DNA of 64,000 nt from Paenibacillus sp. JZ16 (GTDB lineage Bacteria > Bacillota > Bacilli > Paenibacillales > Paenibacillaceae): assembly GCF_015326965.1 (NCBI RefSeq), contig NZ_CP017659.1:5150001-5214000 (forward strand), read 5' to 3'. Within the stretch, counting starts at the first letter, position 1, and every line of letters starts with the position of its first letter. The position numbers and the translations under genes were made by a program. Shown here one piece after another: positions 25,247-34,730 of the stretch. The notes under the pieces were generated by a model that was given only the letters and a program-made list of their open reading frames with translations, ran no database searches and was not told where the DNA came from.

Positions 25247-27580
25247 TTAGCTTGCGCACGACTCACACTCTTCAATCGTCAGCGCACGGCTGCGTACATA
25301 GTACGTGGACTTGATACCGGCTTTCCAAGCATGCAGGTGCAGCTCCAGGAATTCCGAAGCACGGATATCAGGGCGGACATACAGGTTAAAGCTTTGTGCC
25401 TGGTCAACGTGACGCTGACGGGCGGCAGCCATTTTGATGGACCAATGCTGGTCGATCAAGAAAGCCGTTTTATAGTACCAGATCGTTTTTTCGGATAGAT
25501 CCGGAGCCGGGTTAGCCACTTTATAGGTGGTTTTTTCTTCATAAGAAAGAAGTTCGTACAATGGATCGATGCTCGCCGTGGAACCCGCGATGATCGAGGT
25601 GGAGCCGTTCGGTGCGATGGCAAACAGCCATGCGTTACGGACACCGTTCGCTTGTACTTCTTGCTGCAATTCGCGCCATTGTTCGGTGGTTACGAACTTG
25701 CCTTCATGCTCGCCGTCGGTGTAACCGCGGAACGTAAAGTACTCGCCGCTCTCCCAGTCGGAGCCTTTGAATTTCGGATAATGGCCTTTTTCCTTGGCCA
25801 GCTCCATGCTGGATTTAACGAGCAGGTAGTTGATGTGCTCATACAGGTTGTCATTATAGGCAACGGCTTCGTCGGATTCCCAGCGAATGCCTTCCAGCGC
25901 CAGCAAGTGATGCAGACCGAAGGTGCCGAGACCGACCGCACGATATTGACTGTTGGTATATTGAGCTTGCAGAACTTCAATATTGTTAATGTCGATGACG
26001 TTATCCAGCATGCGAACCTGAATTGGAACGAGACGCTCCAATACACCGGCAGGTACAGCACGAGCCAAGTGGATAGAGTTCAGGTTGCAGACAACGAAAT
26101 CGCCAGGGATTTTGGAAATGACGATTCGAGTTTGCCCGTCTTTCGTAACCAGCTCTTCTTGCTCAACGACTGTCGGAGATTGGTTCTGCATGATCTCCGT
26201 ACACAGGTTGGAGGAGTAGATCATGCCATGCGCAGAGTTCGGGTTCGCACGGTTGACCGTGTCGCGGTAGAACATGTACGGTGTACCCGTTTCAAGCTGG
26301 GATTTCATGATGCGCTTCATAATGTCGATGGCTTGTACCGTAATCCGCGGCAGCAGCGGGTTCGCCACGGCTTCAGCATATTTTTGACGGAATTCGCCTT
26401 CGCCTTGTCCTTGATCATAGAAGTCTTCCAGGCCCAGCGGACGGCCATTCTCGTCTTTCCAGCCCATGATTTTCTTCACTTCATGCGGACAGAACAGGCT
26501 CCACTCTTCACGTGCTTCTACAGCCTCCATGAACAAGTCAGGCAGACATACGCCATGGAACACGTCATGTGCTCTCATACGCTCGTCACCGTTGTTCAGC
26601 TTCAGATCCAGGAAGGACAGAATGTCTTTGTGGAACACATCCAGATAAACCGCGATGGCACCTTTACGAGTTCCCAATTGGTCAACGCTAACAGCGGTGT
26701 TGTTCAACTGGCGAATCCAAGGGATAACGCCGGAGCTGGTATTCTTGTGACCGCGGATGTCAGAGCCGCGTGCACGGACTTTACCGAGGTATACCCCGAT
26801 GCCGCCGCCCATTTTGCTGAGACGGGCGATATCCGTATTGGAATCGAAGATCCCTTCCAGGGAGTCGTCTACGGTATCGATGAAGCAGCTGGAAAGCTGG
26901 CCGGCTACCTTTTTGCCTGCATTGGACATTGTCGGCGTAGCCGCCGTCATGTACAGGTTACTCATGGCCCAGTAGGCTTCTTTGACAAGGTCAAGACGCT
27001 TGTCGGCAGGCTCGTTATGCATGAGGAACATCGCGATGACCATGTAGCGTTCTTGCGGAAGTTCCATAACGCGACCGTCAAAATCGTTTGCCAGGTAACG
27101 CTCAGCCAGCGTCAACAGACCGATGTAATCAAACAGCAGATCGCGGCTTGGATCGATGCACTCGCCGAGCTCTTCGATTTGTTCTTTGGTATAGCTGGTC
27201 AGAAGATCCTCGCGATAGATGCCTTTTTGTACAAGCTCCGTAATGAGCGGATAGAAGGCACCGTATGGTTCTTCCGGGTAGGCTTTGTATCGGCGGTTGG
27301 TGGCCGCTTTTTTATATAAAGAGGTGAGAAACGAACGGGCAGCTGCAAACTTCCAATTCGGCTCCTCTTTGGTGACAAGCTCAAGGGCGGACATCGTGAA
27401 GGCGTTGCTGATTTCTTCGCCGGTAACTTGCTCGCCGCGCAATTTGGCATTGACGCCGCGAAGCAGGCGCTCTTTATCGAGCATGTCCAATCCTTTCAGA
27501 GTCCGATCGGCATAGACGGAGAGGCGAATTTCATCAAAGGCGAGCTGACGGTTGTTCGGTTTAACTACGAGCTGGGGCAT
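25247..27580 (-). CDS. nrdA: class I ribonucleotide reductase alpha subunit
   Basis: 777 residues from ATG 27580 (GAGG upstream; the 16 further codons are unlike the family). Domains: an N-terminal ATP-cone (about 1-90, PNNRQLAFDEIRLSVY...) for overall activity control, then the ten-stranded barrel. Catalytic residues visible: Cys in QLSSCFID, the NSSNLCTEI-like segment (SSNLCTEIMQ), the thiyl-radical region VCNLNSIHL, and C-terminal shuttle cysteines in ECESCAS. It reduces NDPs together with NrdB. Expression appears to be controlled by two NrdR boxes and a cobalamin riboswitch upstream, which suggests that this B12-independent enzyme replaces a B12-dependent one when cobalamin is short. Confidence 0.95.
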   Translation of the reverse strand: MPQLVVKPNNRQLAFDEIRLSVYADRTLKGLDMLDKERLLRGVNAKLRGEQVTGEEISNAFTMSALELVTKEEPNWKFAAARSFLTSLYKKAATNRRYKAYPEEPYGAFYPLITELVQKGIYREDLLTSYTKEQIEELGECIDPSRDLLFDYIGLLTLAERYLANDFDGRVMELPQERYMVIAMFLMHNEPADKRLDLVKEAYWAMSNLYMTAATPTMSNAGKKVAGQLSSCFIDTVDDSLEGIFDSNTDIARLSKMGGGIGVYLGKVRARGSDIRGHKNTSSGVIPWIRQLNNTAVSVDQLGTRKGAIAVYLDVFHKDILSFLDLKLNNGDERMRAHDVFHGVCLPDLFMEAVEAREEWSLFCPHEVKKIMGWKDENGRPLGLEDFYDQGQGEGEFRQKYAEAVANPLLPRITVQAIDIMKRIMKSQLETGTPYMFYRDTVNRANPNSAHGMIYSSNLCTEIMQNQSPTVVEQEELVTKDGQTRIVISKIPGDFVVCNLNSIHLARAVPAGVLERLVPIQVRMLDNVIDINNIEVLQAQYTNSQYRAVGLGTFGLHHLLALEGIRWESDEAVAYNDNLYEHINYLLVKSSMELAKEKGHYPKFKGSDWESGEYFTFRGYTDGEHEGKFVTTEQWRELQQEVQANGVRNAWLFAIAPNGSTSIIAGSTASIDPLYELLSYEEKTTYKVANPAPDLSEKTIWYYKTAFLIDQHWSIKMAAARQRHVDQAQSFNLYVRPDIRASEFLELHLHAWKAGIKSTYYVRSRALTIEECESCAS

Positions 27581-27624
27581 GAATAAATTCCTCGCTTTCT
27601 TCGGGGGAAATATGAAAAAGGACA

Positions 27625-27670
27625 TCAAAAAAACATTTTCTAAAACCCGCGGGCAGGCTTGAAAATGTCC
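27625..27670 (-). terminator. riboswitch expression-platform terminator
   Basis: On the minus strand ACATTTTC pairs with GAAAATGT around an inner CCCGCGGG hairpin, followed by TTTTTT, about 50 bases before the nrdA start. This would be the switchable terminator of the cobalamin riboswitch. Confidence 0.8.
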
Positions 27671-27780
27671 GTGCGCTGTGATTCGAAAATGACGTTTGCC
27701 ATAAGCCCATGAACGGGCATGATGTTATGTACAGACGCAAGTTTAACGAACACTTACCTAAAACCCCGTAGGTTGGTGTC

Positions 27781-27992
27781 TACTGCATATAGGCAGGTCT
27801 CCTGACTTGAGCTTCTTCCCTCGGAATTGCCTTTCCCGAGACCTTGCTCCGGTTCCTCGGTGGCATATGTCGGATGTGGATGGCTGATAGATCATAAACA
27901 GCCTTAGAGCCCTTACAGTGGCGGGACCGTGATGGATTTGCACCATGCTTCCCTATTAAGCCGGACTGCCTTATAGGTTGATCCGGCACCTA
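27781..27992 (-). ncRNA. cobalamin riboswitch
   Basis: Read on the minus strand this leader has the conserved parts of a B12 aptamer in order: a GGTGCCGG start, GGAAGCATGGTGCAAATCC, the GCGGTCCCGCCACTG-like core (ACGGTCCCGCCACTGTAAGG), a paired arm with GCCACC, and the B12 box AGTCAGGAGACCTGCC at the 3' end. It lies between the NrdR boxes and nrdA. When adenosylcobalamin is plentiful it should favour the terminator at 27625-27670 and shut off nrdAB. The boundaries are approximate. Confidence 0.93.
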
Positions 27993-27995
27993 TAT

Positions 27996-28043
27996 ACACT
28001 ATATTTGGTTGTTGTTAATCTAATTTAACCCAATATATTGTGT
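27996..28043 (-). promoter_or_regulatory. two NrdR boxes
   Basis: ACACTATATTTGGTTG (27996-28011) and ACCCAATATATTGTGT (28028-28043) match the NrdR consensus (ACACWATATATWGTGT), the second better. Their starts are 32 bases apart, about three helical turns, as usual for cooperative NrdR binding. They overlap the probable nrd promoter. The rest of 28044-28367 shows no gene. Confidence 0.85.
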
Positions 28044-28367
28044 TTGTAAACCATATTCTTAAAATTGAACGCAAAATGAATTATAGCAAACGAGCGGTCA
28101 TTGTGCCAGTTAAGAAACTGCCAAAAGGCCATAACATTTCCTGAATTGTGACCAAATGCGACCTTTTCTGCGCAGATACCACGTATATTATCGTTTTGAC
28201 AAAATAGGATATATTCGTATGGACGAAACGAGGAAGGTACACCATATCTTGTGTGAAGCTAAAGGCAGACGGACTTTGATATGGAGGGCCAGAATTGTTA
28301 TGATAACAGTATTCGGAAATTTAGAGCATTCCATATAAATGGGATGGGAACGAGGGAGGTTTTTAAG

Positions 28368-28673
28368 ATGGCAATAGCGGAGGTAACGGTGATTCCAATC
28401 GGAACCGCAACAACGAGTTTGAGCTCTTATGTTGCTGAGATGCAGCGTGTATTGAAACAACAGGATGGAATATCCTATGAGCTGACTTCGATGAGCACCA
28501 TCATCGAGGGAGAGCTTAACATGATCTGGCGGGCGATAGAGGCTTTGCATGAAGCGCCTTTTCTGTCCGGTGCGCAGCGCGTATCGACTTCCGTGAAGAT
28601 CGACGACCGCAGGGATCAAGTTTCCTCAAGCAAACAGAAGATCCAGTCCGTACAGGAGAAATTAGGCGGGTAA
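28368..28673 (+). CDS. MTH1187/YqgV-family thiamine-binding protein
   Basis: 101 residues from ATG 28368 (GGGAGG upstream). The sequence AEVTVIPIGTATTSLSSYVAEMQRVLKQQ, then YELTSMSTIIEGELNMIWRAIEALHEAPF and TSVKIDDRRD, is typical of the MTH1187 family, small tetrameric ferredoxin-like proteins that bind thiamine or its pyrimidine part. The C-terminal tail is Ser/Gln/Lys-rich and flexible. No thiamine transport or biosynthesis gene is adjacent. Monocistronic. Confidence 0.88.
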   Translation: MAIAEVTVIPIGTATTSLSSYVAEMQRVLKQQDGISYELTSMSTIIEGELNMIWRAIEALHEAPFLSGAQRVSTSVKIDDRRDQVSSSKQKIQSVQEKLGG

Positions 28674-28781
28674 TGCCACCAGTTTCGGGGGATATTTCCG
28701 TAAGAATTGGGCTTGCATTTTGCTGCTGAAGTATTATAATAATTTTTGTTGTTTCGTGAGGAATAACATCGAACCACATGT

Positions 28782-28853
28782 GCTGGTGTAGCTCAGGGGT
28801 AGAGCAACGCACTCGTAATGCGTAGGTCGGGGGTTCAATTCCCTTCACCAGCA
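28782..28853 (+). tRNA. tRNA-Thr (anticodon CGT)
   Basis: 72 bases fold as a cloverleaf: acceptor GCTGGTG/CACCAGC with discriminator A, D-arm GCTCAGGGGTAGAGC, anticodon arm ACGCA-CTCGTAA-TGCGT, and T-loop GTTCAAT. The anticodon CGT reads the Thr codon ACG. CCA is not encoded. An integrase remnant lies 127 bases downstream, so this gene probably served as a phage attachment site. Confidence 0.95.
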
Positions 28854-28867
28854 TCTTCATAAAGTCA

Positions 28868-28916
28868 ACAACGGCGCGGTTTTCTGAGTTTTCGGAATCG
28901 CGCCATTTTTGTTGTT
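28868..28916 (+). terminator. terminator after tRNA-Thr
   Basis: A GGCGCG...CGCGCC stem, extended by partly complementary CAAC/GTTG sequences, with a T-run. It closes the tRNA transcript. Confidence 0.7.
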
Positions 28917-28979
28917 TAACCCGTTCTTCTACCATTTTTCTACCCTTTAGTCTAGTAAAGTGGGTTTTTCGTCCTCGAT

Positions 28980-29100
28980 TTACTTCCCTAAGATTGAGTC
29001 ACCAATTGTATTTAGAACAGCTTCTTGCAAGTTGGGCAGCACGTGGGAATAGGTATCTAATGTAATACTTGCTCCCTTTTTTGGCGATATGTCCTCTCAT
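28980..29100 (-). pseudogene. phage integrase reduced to its two ends
   Basis: A good ribosome site (AAGGAGG) precedes ATG and MRGHIAKKGSKYY, the usual beginning of tyrosine-type phage integrases. After a frame change the next words are TLDTYSHVLPNLQEAVLNTIG...LGK and a stop, the usual end of the same family (the catalytic Tyr lies in DTYSHV). Everything between, about 330-350 codons, is missing. The sequence is thus one internal deletion that fused codon 14 to the last 25 codons out of frame. With the tRNA-Thr gene beside it, this is the boundary of a former prophage. Confidence 0.85.
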
Positions 29101-29112
29101 CAAAGATCCTCC

Positions 29113-29400
29113 TTAAAAATCTTCTCCATAAAACTGCAGCAATTGCTCGATATCTTTCCTTTGCACGAAGGCAGAATTATAGTACCTACTGGCAGGATGA
29201 CTGAGCTTTAAGCCGATCCGTCCGTCCATCGTGTAATCCAAATCATGAAACTTTACAGGTTTACTGTCTGTGAAATTCATAAGCTGGCCATCCTCAACTA
29301 ACTCCAATGGACCATCCAAGGAGAAGATAAGTTCCTCTCGAGTATGTAAAGTTTCATAGTCTACATGAATGATAAATTGTGAGGGGAGATCAAATCATCA
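29113..29400 (-). pseudogene. 5'-truncated hypothetical gene, phage region
   Basis: On the minus strand a frame open from about 29400 to the stop at 29113 encodes ...FIIHVDYETL, REELIFSLDGPLELV and a C-terminal VQRKDIEQLLQFYGEDF. The composition is protein-like, but no start with a ribosome site is present: the 68 codons with a possible TTG start (29319) are only the end of a longer frame. The family is not recognised. The 5' part has been lost into the decayed sequence next door. Confidence 0.5.
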
Positions 29401-30300
29401 TGAGCGGAGGAGTTCAGGAAGGTTCCGAACTCCCGGAATGGATGCAAGACCAGCAGCATGAGGAAAAATCGGATGGGCAGGAAATGACCTTGAGGAAGCT
29501 GATCAAAAGTCGCAGCGAACGGTACCTCTGAATCTGAGGAAAGCCAGTTATCCAGCGATGAAGAGATTAGCAAGGAGGAGCTGGAACGGTTCTTCCTGAA
29601 AGAACGCCTCTTTTGAAGATATTCCATTGGATTTCCCGTTGTTCTTGGAAAAAAGTCTGAGTGAGGGTAAGACATGGGTTGAGATTTCAAAAAAATGCTG
29701 GCATTCCTTCCAGCCAAATTCAGCCGAAGTGGAAGAAGTATAAGGAAAAGGTCACAAAAATGATAAAGGCGGCGGAGCCGCTTAATAGAGACCAGGGTCA
29801 CAATCCCGGTTGATTCAGGCCGGGGTACCTAAATACACGGTTAATGTTAAAAGAACCAATCAAGTTTAATCCCGGTAGCTAAAAATTAATATAATCCAAC
29901 CCCAGAGAATCAATAAACGGAAGGGGCGGCGATGGCGTGGGGACAAGGAGAATTCTTTCCAAAAGCAAAACGAAGCGGAGATCCAGCGTACAAAATTCCT
30001 GCTCGTAAAATATAAAGAGATGGCAATGCTCATGCAGGATTTTGAAAAATTCGAAGACGATTTAAAACAGCGGTCGTTGATGGCAAAGTTGCTCGCCGCA
30101 TCGATCAGGAGGATCTTCATGCTGATAAGACTGCCAACACTACGATTCTGATAGAAAAGCAGCGTTGGGTGTATCAACGGTATCGGTTCTATACGCAGCA
30201 GCTTGAAAGGGCTTTTGGTTTGATACTTCAGGGAACCTAGAGTATGGCCAATCGTTGAAACTAATGGGGTTCTTTGAGCAGGATCATGAGGAGTTTTAAG
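29401..30300 (+). pseudogene. decayed phage-type coding sequence
   Basis: Short plus-strand frames with many breaks. Around 29399-29615 the text reads like an acidic phage protein end (EESQLSSDEEISKEELERFFLKERLF). At 29930-30240 separate frames give YKEMAMLMQDFEKFEDDLKQ and TTILIEKQRWVYQRYRFYTQQLERAFGLI, reminiscent of small helical phage regulators. None has an intact start and stop. The opposite-strand frames here are probably shadows. Between 30300 and 30526 only an A/T-flanked hairpin (about 30313-30342) is seen. Confidence 0.45.
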
Positions 30301-30526
30301 AATAGGAAAGTAAAAAAAACTGTCCTCATCGTACAGCTTTTTTGTTCTATATTTAAAATAAATGTTTTCTAAAAAATATGACCAATGTCCTATTATCATC
30401 ATACTTTTCCTAAAAACGACAAATAGAAAGAAATAACTACGAAAAATGAGTCTCGAGATCCTAACTTATGATTCTCTTATAATATAATTTAAATCTAATG
30501 GTTAATTTTCTCAAAAAATACATGCT

Positions 30527-30664
30527 CGTACGATAAAGGCAAACCCATTGAAAAATGGGGACGCAAAGCTAGAGGGGCTAACGGATTTACTGAAATCCTA
30601 TGTCAGCCAGCTATCGAATACGACGGAAACCTCCGTCTGCTTTAGGACGGAGGTTTTCTTTTTG
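30527..30664 (+). ncRNA. c-di-GMP-I (GEMM) riboswitch with terminator
   Basis: The aptamer core is clear: AAAGGCAAACC, a first hairpin CCATTGAAAAATGG, GGGACGCAAAGC, GGGGCTAACGG, a second hairpin (GGATTTACTGAAATCC), then TATGTCAGCCAGCTATCG. The outer stem is CGTACGATA with TATCGAATACG. A terminator (AACCTCCGTC...GACGGAGGTT plus T-run, 30627-30664) follows at once. The gene below, 255 bases on, is a cell-wall-anchored adhesin, a frequent target of this riboswitch class. Whether binding turns expression on or off cannot be told by eye. Confidence 0.93.
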
Positions 30665-30918
30665 AGATATTTAAAATTTGAATTAGTGATAGTCGGGGCT
30701 TTTAGCTTTGTCTATAGATAATGATGATAAACGAGGGGGGAAAAAAGTAAAGCAGTTGAGGCGAATGAAAAATACATATGAATGCCTCCCCATTTGAATT
30801 GAGAACTGATAGAGTCACATCATGAAAAATCTCGAATGTCTGCTATTATCAGCTAACTTTAATGCTTTAGGCTCTAGAAAAAAGACTTCGTGATTGAACT
30901 TAAATAGGAGGTTGAAAA

Positions 30919-33720
30919 ATGAACCTGCGGTTAATGAAACGGGCTGCTATCACAGCGGCGACAGCTTTAATAGTCAGCAACTGGCTGCCATTTGCGCCGC
31001 TTGGGATTCAAACAACATTTGCAGATCCAACTCAGAATTCATGCGGGAATAGGGTTGCTTTAGTTAACGGTAGTTTTGAAGAGCCAGCAAATAATAGACC
31101 TTTCCCTGATCCTACTGCCCCTTCTGGTGTATATTCGTTAATTCATGAGGATGAAGTCCCCGGGTGGGAAACAACAGCGTCTGATCATTTACTGCAGATA
31201 GAGAGGTATGAAAATGGTTATGTAAATATCTCTCGTGCGCATGGAAATCAATTTGCAGAATTGAATGCAATGGAAGCATCCACCTTATATCAAGATGTGA
31301 AAACGACACCGGGACAAACGATTTATTGGCGGTTAGCCCACAGGGGAGATCAAGGTATAGACACGATGCAAGTTAAAATCGGTCCATCCACTGTATCAAT
31401 CGGAGATTTAAATACCGTGAGAGAAATAAGCTCCGGGAATAAAGAATGGACGTATTATTCCGGTACGTATACCGTTCCAGTTGGGCAGGAGGTAACACGC
31501 TTCGCGTTTGAATCGGTTAGTAGTGCCGATGGAAGACAAGATGCAGGGAACTTCTTAGACGACATCTTCCTTGGTACGGAACCATGTGGTGTTGTAACAA
31601 AGTCCGTAGACCCCGTTGACAATGTACAAGAAGGGGATGACTTAACTTACACCGTTAACTTTAAAAATGACGGTGGAGACCATTCGGGCAACACAGTATT
31701 TACGGATAACATTCCTGAGGGAACCGAATACGTCCTTGGATCTTTAGAGATTGTATCGGGCCCGAATGCCGGTCAGTTGACCGATGCAAGCGGCGATGAC
31801 CAAGGGGAATTTATTGCAAACGAAAATCGGGTTATCGTTCGGTTAGGGAACGGAGCGGACGGAAGCCAGGCAGGCAGAATTCCGAACGTCGACGTCTTAC
31901 CTGACGGGACAACGGTCCAATTTAAAGTTAAAATCCTCTCGAAATACAAAACGACAGGCGTCTCCAACCAAGCGACTGTGGAATACGACAATTTGTTGTC
32001 AGGGGATCATGAAACCCGGACATCCAACGGTGTTACGGTCGATGTGAATCGTCCGCCGATCGTCCCGGATTTCGAAGAAACGACATGGAAAGACACAACC
32101 GTAACAGGAAGCGTGTATGGCGTGGACGCAAACGGTGATCCGCTGACATTCACCAAAGGAACAGACCCGCAAAATGGTTCGGTGACCGTCAATCCGGACG
32201 GGACGTGGGAGTACGTGCCGGATCCTGATTTTACCGGAACCGATAGCTTTGAGGTTACGGTAAGCGACGGCAAAGGTGGGACCTCCACCTCGACGGTGAC
32301 GATTCACGTAGAGGACCCGCCAAACCAAGCGCCTGAGACTAAAAATTACGATGTAACGACGGAGAAGGATACATCGGTAACTGGCAGTGTTTATGGAACC
32401 GACCCGGATGGGGATACGCTTACGTTTGTCATCGAAAGTAATCCGAAGCACGGTACGGTGATCGTCAATACCGACGGAACGTGGGAGTACGTGCCGCATC
32501 CCGGATATGTTGGTCCGGATATCTTTACAGTCACAGTGAGCGACGGTAAGGGCGGTGTTACGACATCGACGGTGACGGTGGACGTAACGGACAAGCCGAA
32601 TAACCCTCCAGTATCTTCTGGTAAAGAAGTAACAACGGAAAAAGGTACTTCCGTGACAGGCGATGTTTATGGTACGGATCCGGATGGAGATCCATTAACG
32701 TATACCCCTGGCAAGCAACCGGGGAACGGAACCGTCATTGTGAATCCGGACGGGAGCTGGAAGTATACCCCAGATCCCGACTTTGTCGGCGAGGATAGCT
32801 TCACGGTTATCGTGGACGACGGCAGGGGCGGCAAAACTGAGGTTGAGATTATCGTTGATGTGACGGAAGCAACGACTCCACCACCAACAAATCAACCTCC
32901 AGTATCTCCGGATAAAGAAGTAACGACGGACAAAGGTACATCCGTAACGGGCGATGTATATGGTACGGATCCGGATGGAGATCCATTGACGTATACCCTA
33001 GGCAAGCAACCGGGGAACGGAACCGTCATTGTGAATCCGGACGGAAGCTGGAAGTATACCCCAGATCCTAACTTTGTCGGTGAGGATAGCTTTACCGTTA
33101 TCGTGGATGACGGCAAGGGCAACAAAACCGAGGTTACAGTTAGCGTTCGAGTAACAGAACCGAATACGCCGCCAACAAATCCAGGGAACGGCACGAACCC
33201 AACAGATCCGGGCAACGGCACGAATCCAACAGATCCAGGGAACGGCACGAACCCAACAGATCCGGGCAACGGCACGAATCCAACAGATCCAGGGAACGGT
33301 ACGAACCCAACGGATCCAGGCAGCGGCACCAACCCAACAGACCCGGGAAATGGAACGAATCCAACGGATCCAGGGGACGGTACCAATCCGACAGATCCAG
33401 GTAATGGAACAAACCCTACTGATCCAGGGAACGGCACGAACCCAACAGATCCAGGTAACGGTACGAATCCAACGGATCCAGGGAACGCTGCAACTCCTGA
33501 AGATTCTGGAGATGGGGCTGGCCAGTCAGACTCAGCACAAGATAACAATGAAATGACCGCAGGAGAATCTGGTAGAGTTCCTTCATCTGCAGACCAATCT
33601 GGTACACCTCAAGGCAACAAGTTGCCGAATACATCAACAAACCTCTTCAACTTAGGACTCGCAGGACTCATCGCCTTGTGCGCTGGCTTGGTTCTCATGT
33701 TCAGAAAAAGAAATGCTTAA
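30919..33720 (+). CDS. LPXTG-like cell-wall-anchored surface protein with tandem Ig-like repeats
   Basis: 933 residues. Signal peptide at 1-35. Residues 40-220 resemble a DUF642/carbohydrate-binding jelly-roll ([18 protein letters not shown] ... NFLDDIFLG). Residues 222-375 match DUF11 ([30 protein letters not shown]). Four Ig/cadherin-like repeats follow (about 378-755), each with VTGxVYGxDxxGDPLT, a GTV.VN.DG.W.Y.P core and D.F.V.V.DG.G. Eleven NPTDPG nonapeptides form a wall-spanning stalk. The C terminus is LPNTS, a hydrophobic helix and RKRNA, a sortase signal with Ser instead of Gly. Inference: a surface adhesin for biofilm, controlled by the c-di-GMP riboswitch upstream. It lies inside the phage-derived region but is itself intact. 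Confidence 0.92.
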   Translation: MNLRLMKRAAITAATALIVSNWLPFAPLGIQTTFADPTQNSCGNRVALVNGSFEEPANNRPFPDPTAPSGVYSLIHEDEVPGWETTASDHLLQIERYENGYVNISRAHGNQFAELNAMEASTLYQDVKTTPGQTIYWRLAHRGDQGIDTMQVKIGPSTVSIGDLNTVREISSGNKEWTYYSGTYTVPVGQEVTRFAFESVSSADGRQDAGNFLDDIFLGTEPCGVVTKSVDPVDNVQEGDDLTYTVNFKNDGGDHSGNTVFTDNIPEGTEYVLGSLEIVSGPNAGQLTDASGDDQGEFIANENRVIVRLGNGADGSQAGRIPNVDVLPDGTTVQFKVKILSKYKTTGVSNQATVEYDNLLSGDHETRTSNGVTVDVNRPPIVPDFEETTWKDTTVTGSVYGVDANGDPLTFTKGTDPQNGSVTVNPDGTWEYVPDPDFTGTDSFEVTVSDGKGGTSTSTVTIHVEDPPNQAPETKNYDVTTEKDTSVTGSVYGTDPDGDTLTFVIESNPKHGTVIVNTDGTWEYVPHPGYVGPDIFTVTVSDGKGGVTTSTVTVDVTDKPNNPPVSSGKEVTTEKGTSVTGDVYGTDPDGDPLTYTPGKQPGNGTVIVNPDGSWKYTPDPDFVGEDSFTVIVDDGRGGKTEVEIIVDVTEATTPPPTNQPPVSPDKEVTTDKGTSVTGDVYGTDPDGDPLTYTLGKQPGNGTVIVNPDGSWKYTPDPNFVGEDSFTVIVDDGKGNKTEVTVSVRVTEPNTPPTNPGNGTNPTDPGNGTNPTDPGNGTNPTDPGNGTNPTDPGNGTNPTDPGSGTNPTDPGNGTNPTDPGDGTNPTDPGNGTNPTDPGNGTNPTDPGNGTNPTDPGNAATPEDSGDGAGQSDSAQDNNEMTAGESGRVPSSADQSGTPQGNKLPNTSTNLFNLGLAGLIALCAGLVLMFRKRNA
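33177..33485 (+). repeat. 27-bp tandem repeat encoding NPTDPGNGT
   Basis: Eleven in-frame copies with synonymous changes, and Ser or Asp replacing Asn in two. Such arrays change length by slippage and would lengthen or shorten the stalk of the surface protein. Confidence 0.92.
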
Positions 33721-33727
33721 TTGACGA

Positions 33728-33776
33728 AAGATAGCAAACACAATTTCCTTTGGGAAGGTGTTTGCTTTTCTTTTTT
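33728..33776 (+). terminator. terminator after surface protein gene
   Basis: AGCAAACAC pairs with GTGTTTGCT (TTTCC/GGGAA further in); TTTTCTTTTTT follows. Confidence 0.88.
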
Positions 33777-33881
33777 AATTGAGAATTAAGTAGAGCGCTG
33801 AATATTTAGAGAATAAAGACAAGCATGAACTAATCCACCCCGCTCATTTGCAGATCAGTCAATATCAATGCGTATGGGTAA

Positions 33882-34317
33882 AGAACGCAGCTTCATTCGG
33901 TTGGTCGTAGTACCGCTGGCAGCATGAACCGGTATTTTACGCTCATTTAAAAGGGAAGGCTCCGGCTTGGTATGGCGACCGCCGACAGACCTCGGTATGG
34001 CGCGCGCTGGCCTCCCTTTGGAGGAACCTGAACCATCCACGGTCTGGGAAGTGTCCCGTGGTGACGTCGGCAAGTACGTTCATCCGACACAAAAGCCGCT
34101 GGAGTTGCTGGCCATACCGATCAAGAACAGTAGTCGTCCAGGCAACACAGTGGCAGATTTCTTCGGCTGAAGCGGGTCTACTTTGATGACTTGTGACCAA
34201 CTGGACCGGCCCTGCCGTACCATGGAGATTGATCCGAAGTTCTGCGACGTCATTAAAAAACGGTACAAGGAAGCTACCGGCATAGAGCCAGTCCTCATTT
34301 CTCGTATCAATTCTTAG
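33882..34317 (+). pseudogene. phage-type DNA methyltransferase remnant
   Basis: Fragments in different frames spell the end of a phage-type DNA methyltransferase of the ParB-linked/N6-adenine type: WVKNAASFGWS then a stop (normally Asp) then YRWQHEPVFYAHLKG, next TVWEVSRGDVGKYVHPTQKPLEL, AIPIKNSSRPGNTVADFFG, a TGA at 34168 where Gly is expected, SGSTLMTCDQL and TMEIDPKFCDVIKKRYKEATG. HPTQKP and DFF.GSGST are the SAM-binding signatures. At least two stops and one frameshift make it inactive. The N-terminal half is gone. It belongs to the decayed prophage. Confidence 0.85.
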
Positions 34318-34390
34318 TATAGAAAGAGGATATAGTTCGTATTTATTGAATGGATATATATGGGTTGAAGAACGCTTTAAGGAGGCTAGA

Positions 34391-34567
34391 ATGGATCCAG
34401 AGAAAGAAATACAAGAACTTAAAGATCGACTTGATTCAGTGGAGAGGAAAGTTGGGAAGAGACCACATGGTGGTTCGAAGGGGTTGAACTTAGGTTTTTT
34501 AATTATAATTATTGTTTATCTATTGTTAGTTCTTATTGGGATAATCCAATTTGTGAACGCAGGATAA
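34391..34567 (+). CDS. small single-pass membrane protein, 58 aa
   Basis: AAGGAGG lies 6 bases before ATG 34391. The N-terminal half is a charged helix likely to be a coiled coil (DPEKEIQELKDRLDSVERKVG), followed by a basic linker and one membrane helix (LGFLIIIIVYLLLVLIGIIQF). It ends at a good terminator. The form recalls small phage holin or hemolysin XhlA-like proteins, with a coiled coil and one C-terminal helix, but I cannot assign it firmly. Intact, in contrast to its decayed neighbours. Confidence 0.7.
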   Translation: MDPEKEIQELKDRLDSVERKVGKRPHGGSKGLNLGFLIIIIVYLLLVLIGIIQFVNAG

Positions 34568-34592
34568 AGACCGCCAAGGGGCGGTCTTTTCT
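34567..34592 (+). terminator. terminator
   Basis: AGACCGCC-AAGG-GGCGGTCT with TTTCTTT. Confidence 0.88.
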
Positions 34593-34730
34593 TTGTCCAT
34601 AATAAAGAAGGACGCTGACACGTCCTCCTATTCGACTATCCCCCGGCTGAGATAGCGGCCCGCCACGCGTGGCATTTTGCAGACATCCTCATCTCGCATT
34701 CCATCATAACGGAAAGCCGAGGGAACGACA

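Noticed and set aside
25652..27319. Long plus-strand frame opposite nrdA (555 codons)
   Set aside because: It is the antisense shadow of the GC-rich nrdA gene, has no ribosome site and is low in protein-like patterns; nrdA is certain.
29361..29801. Minus-strand 146-codon frame
   Set aside because: Hydrophobic, Ser/Leu-rich composition of an antisense frame over decayed acidic phage text; no ribosome site.
33140..33548. Minus-strand repeats opposite the NPTDPG array
   Set aside because: Shadow of the repeat stalk of the adhesin.
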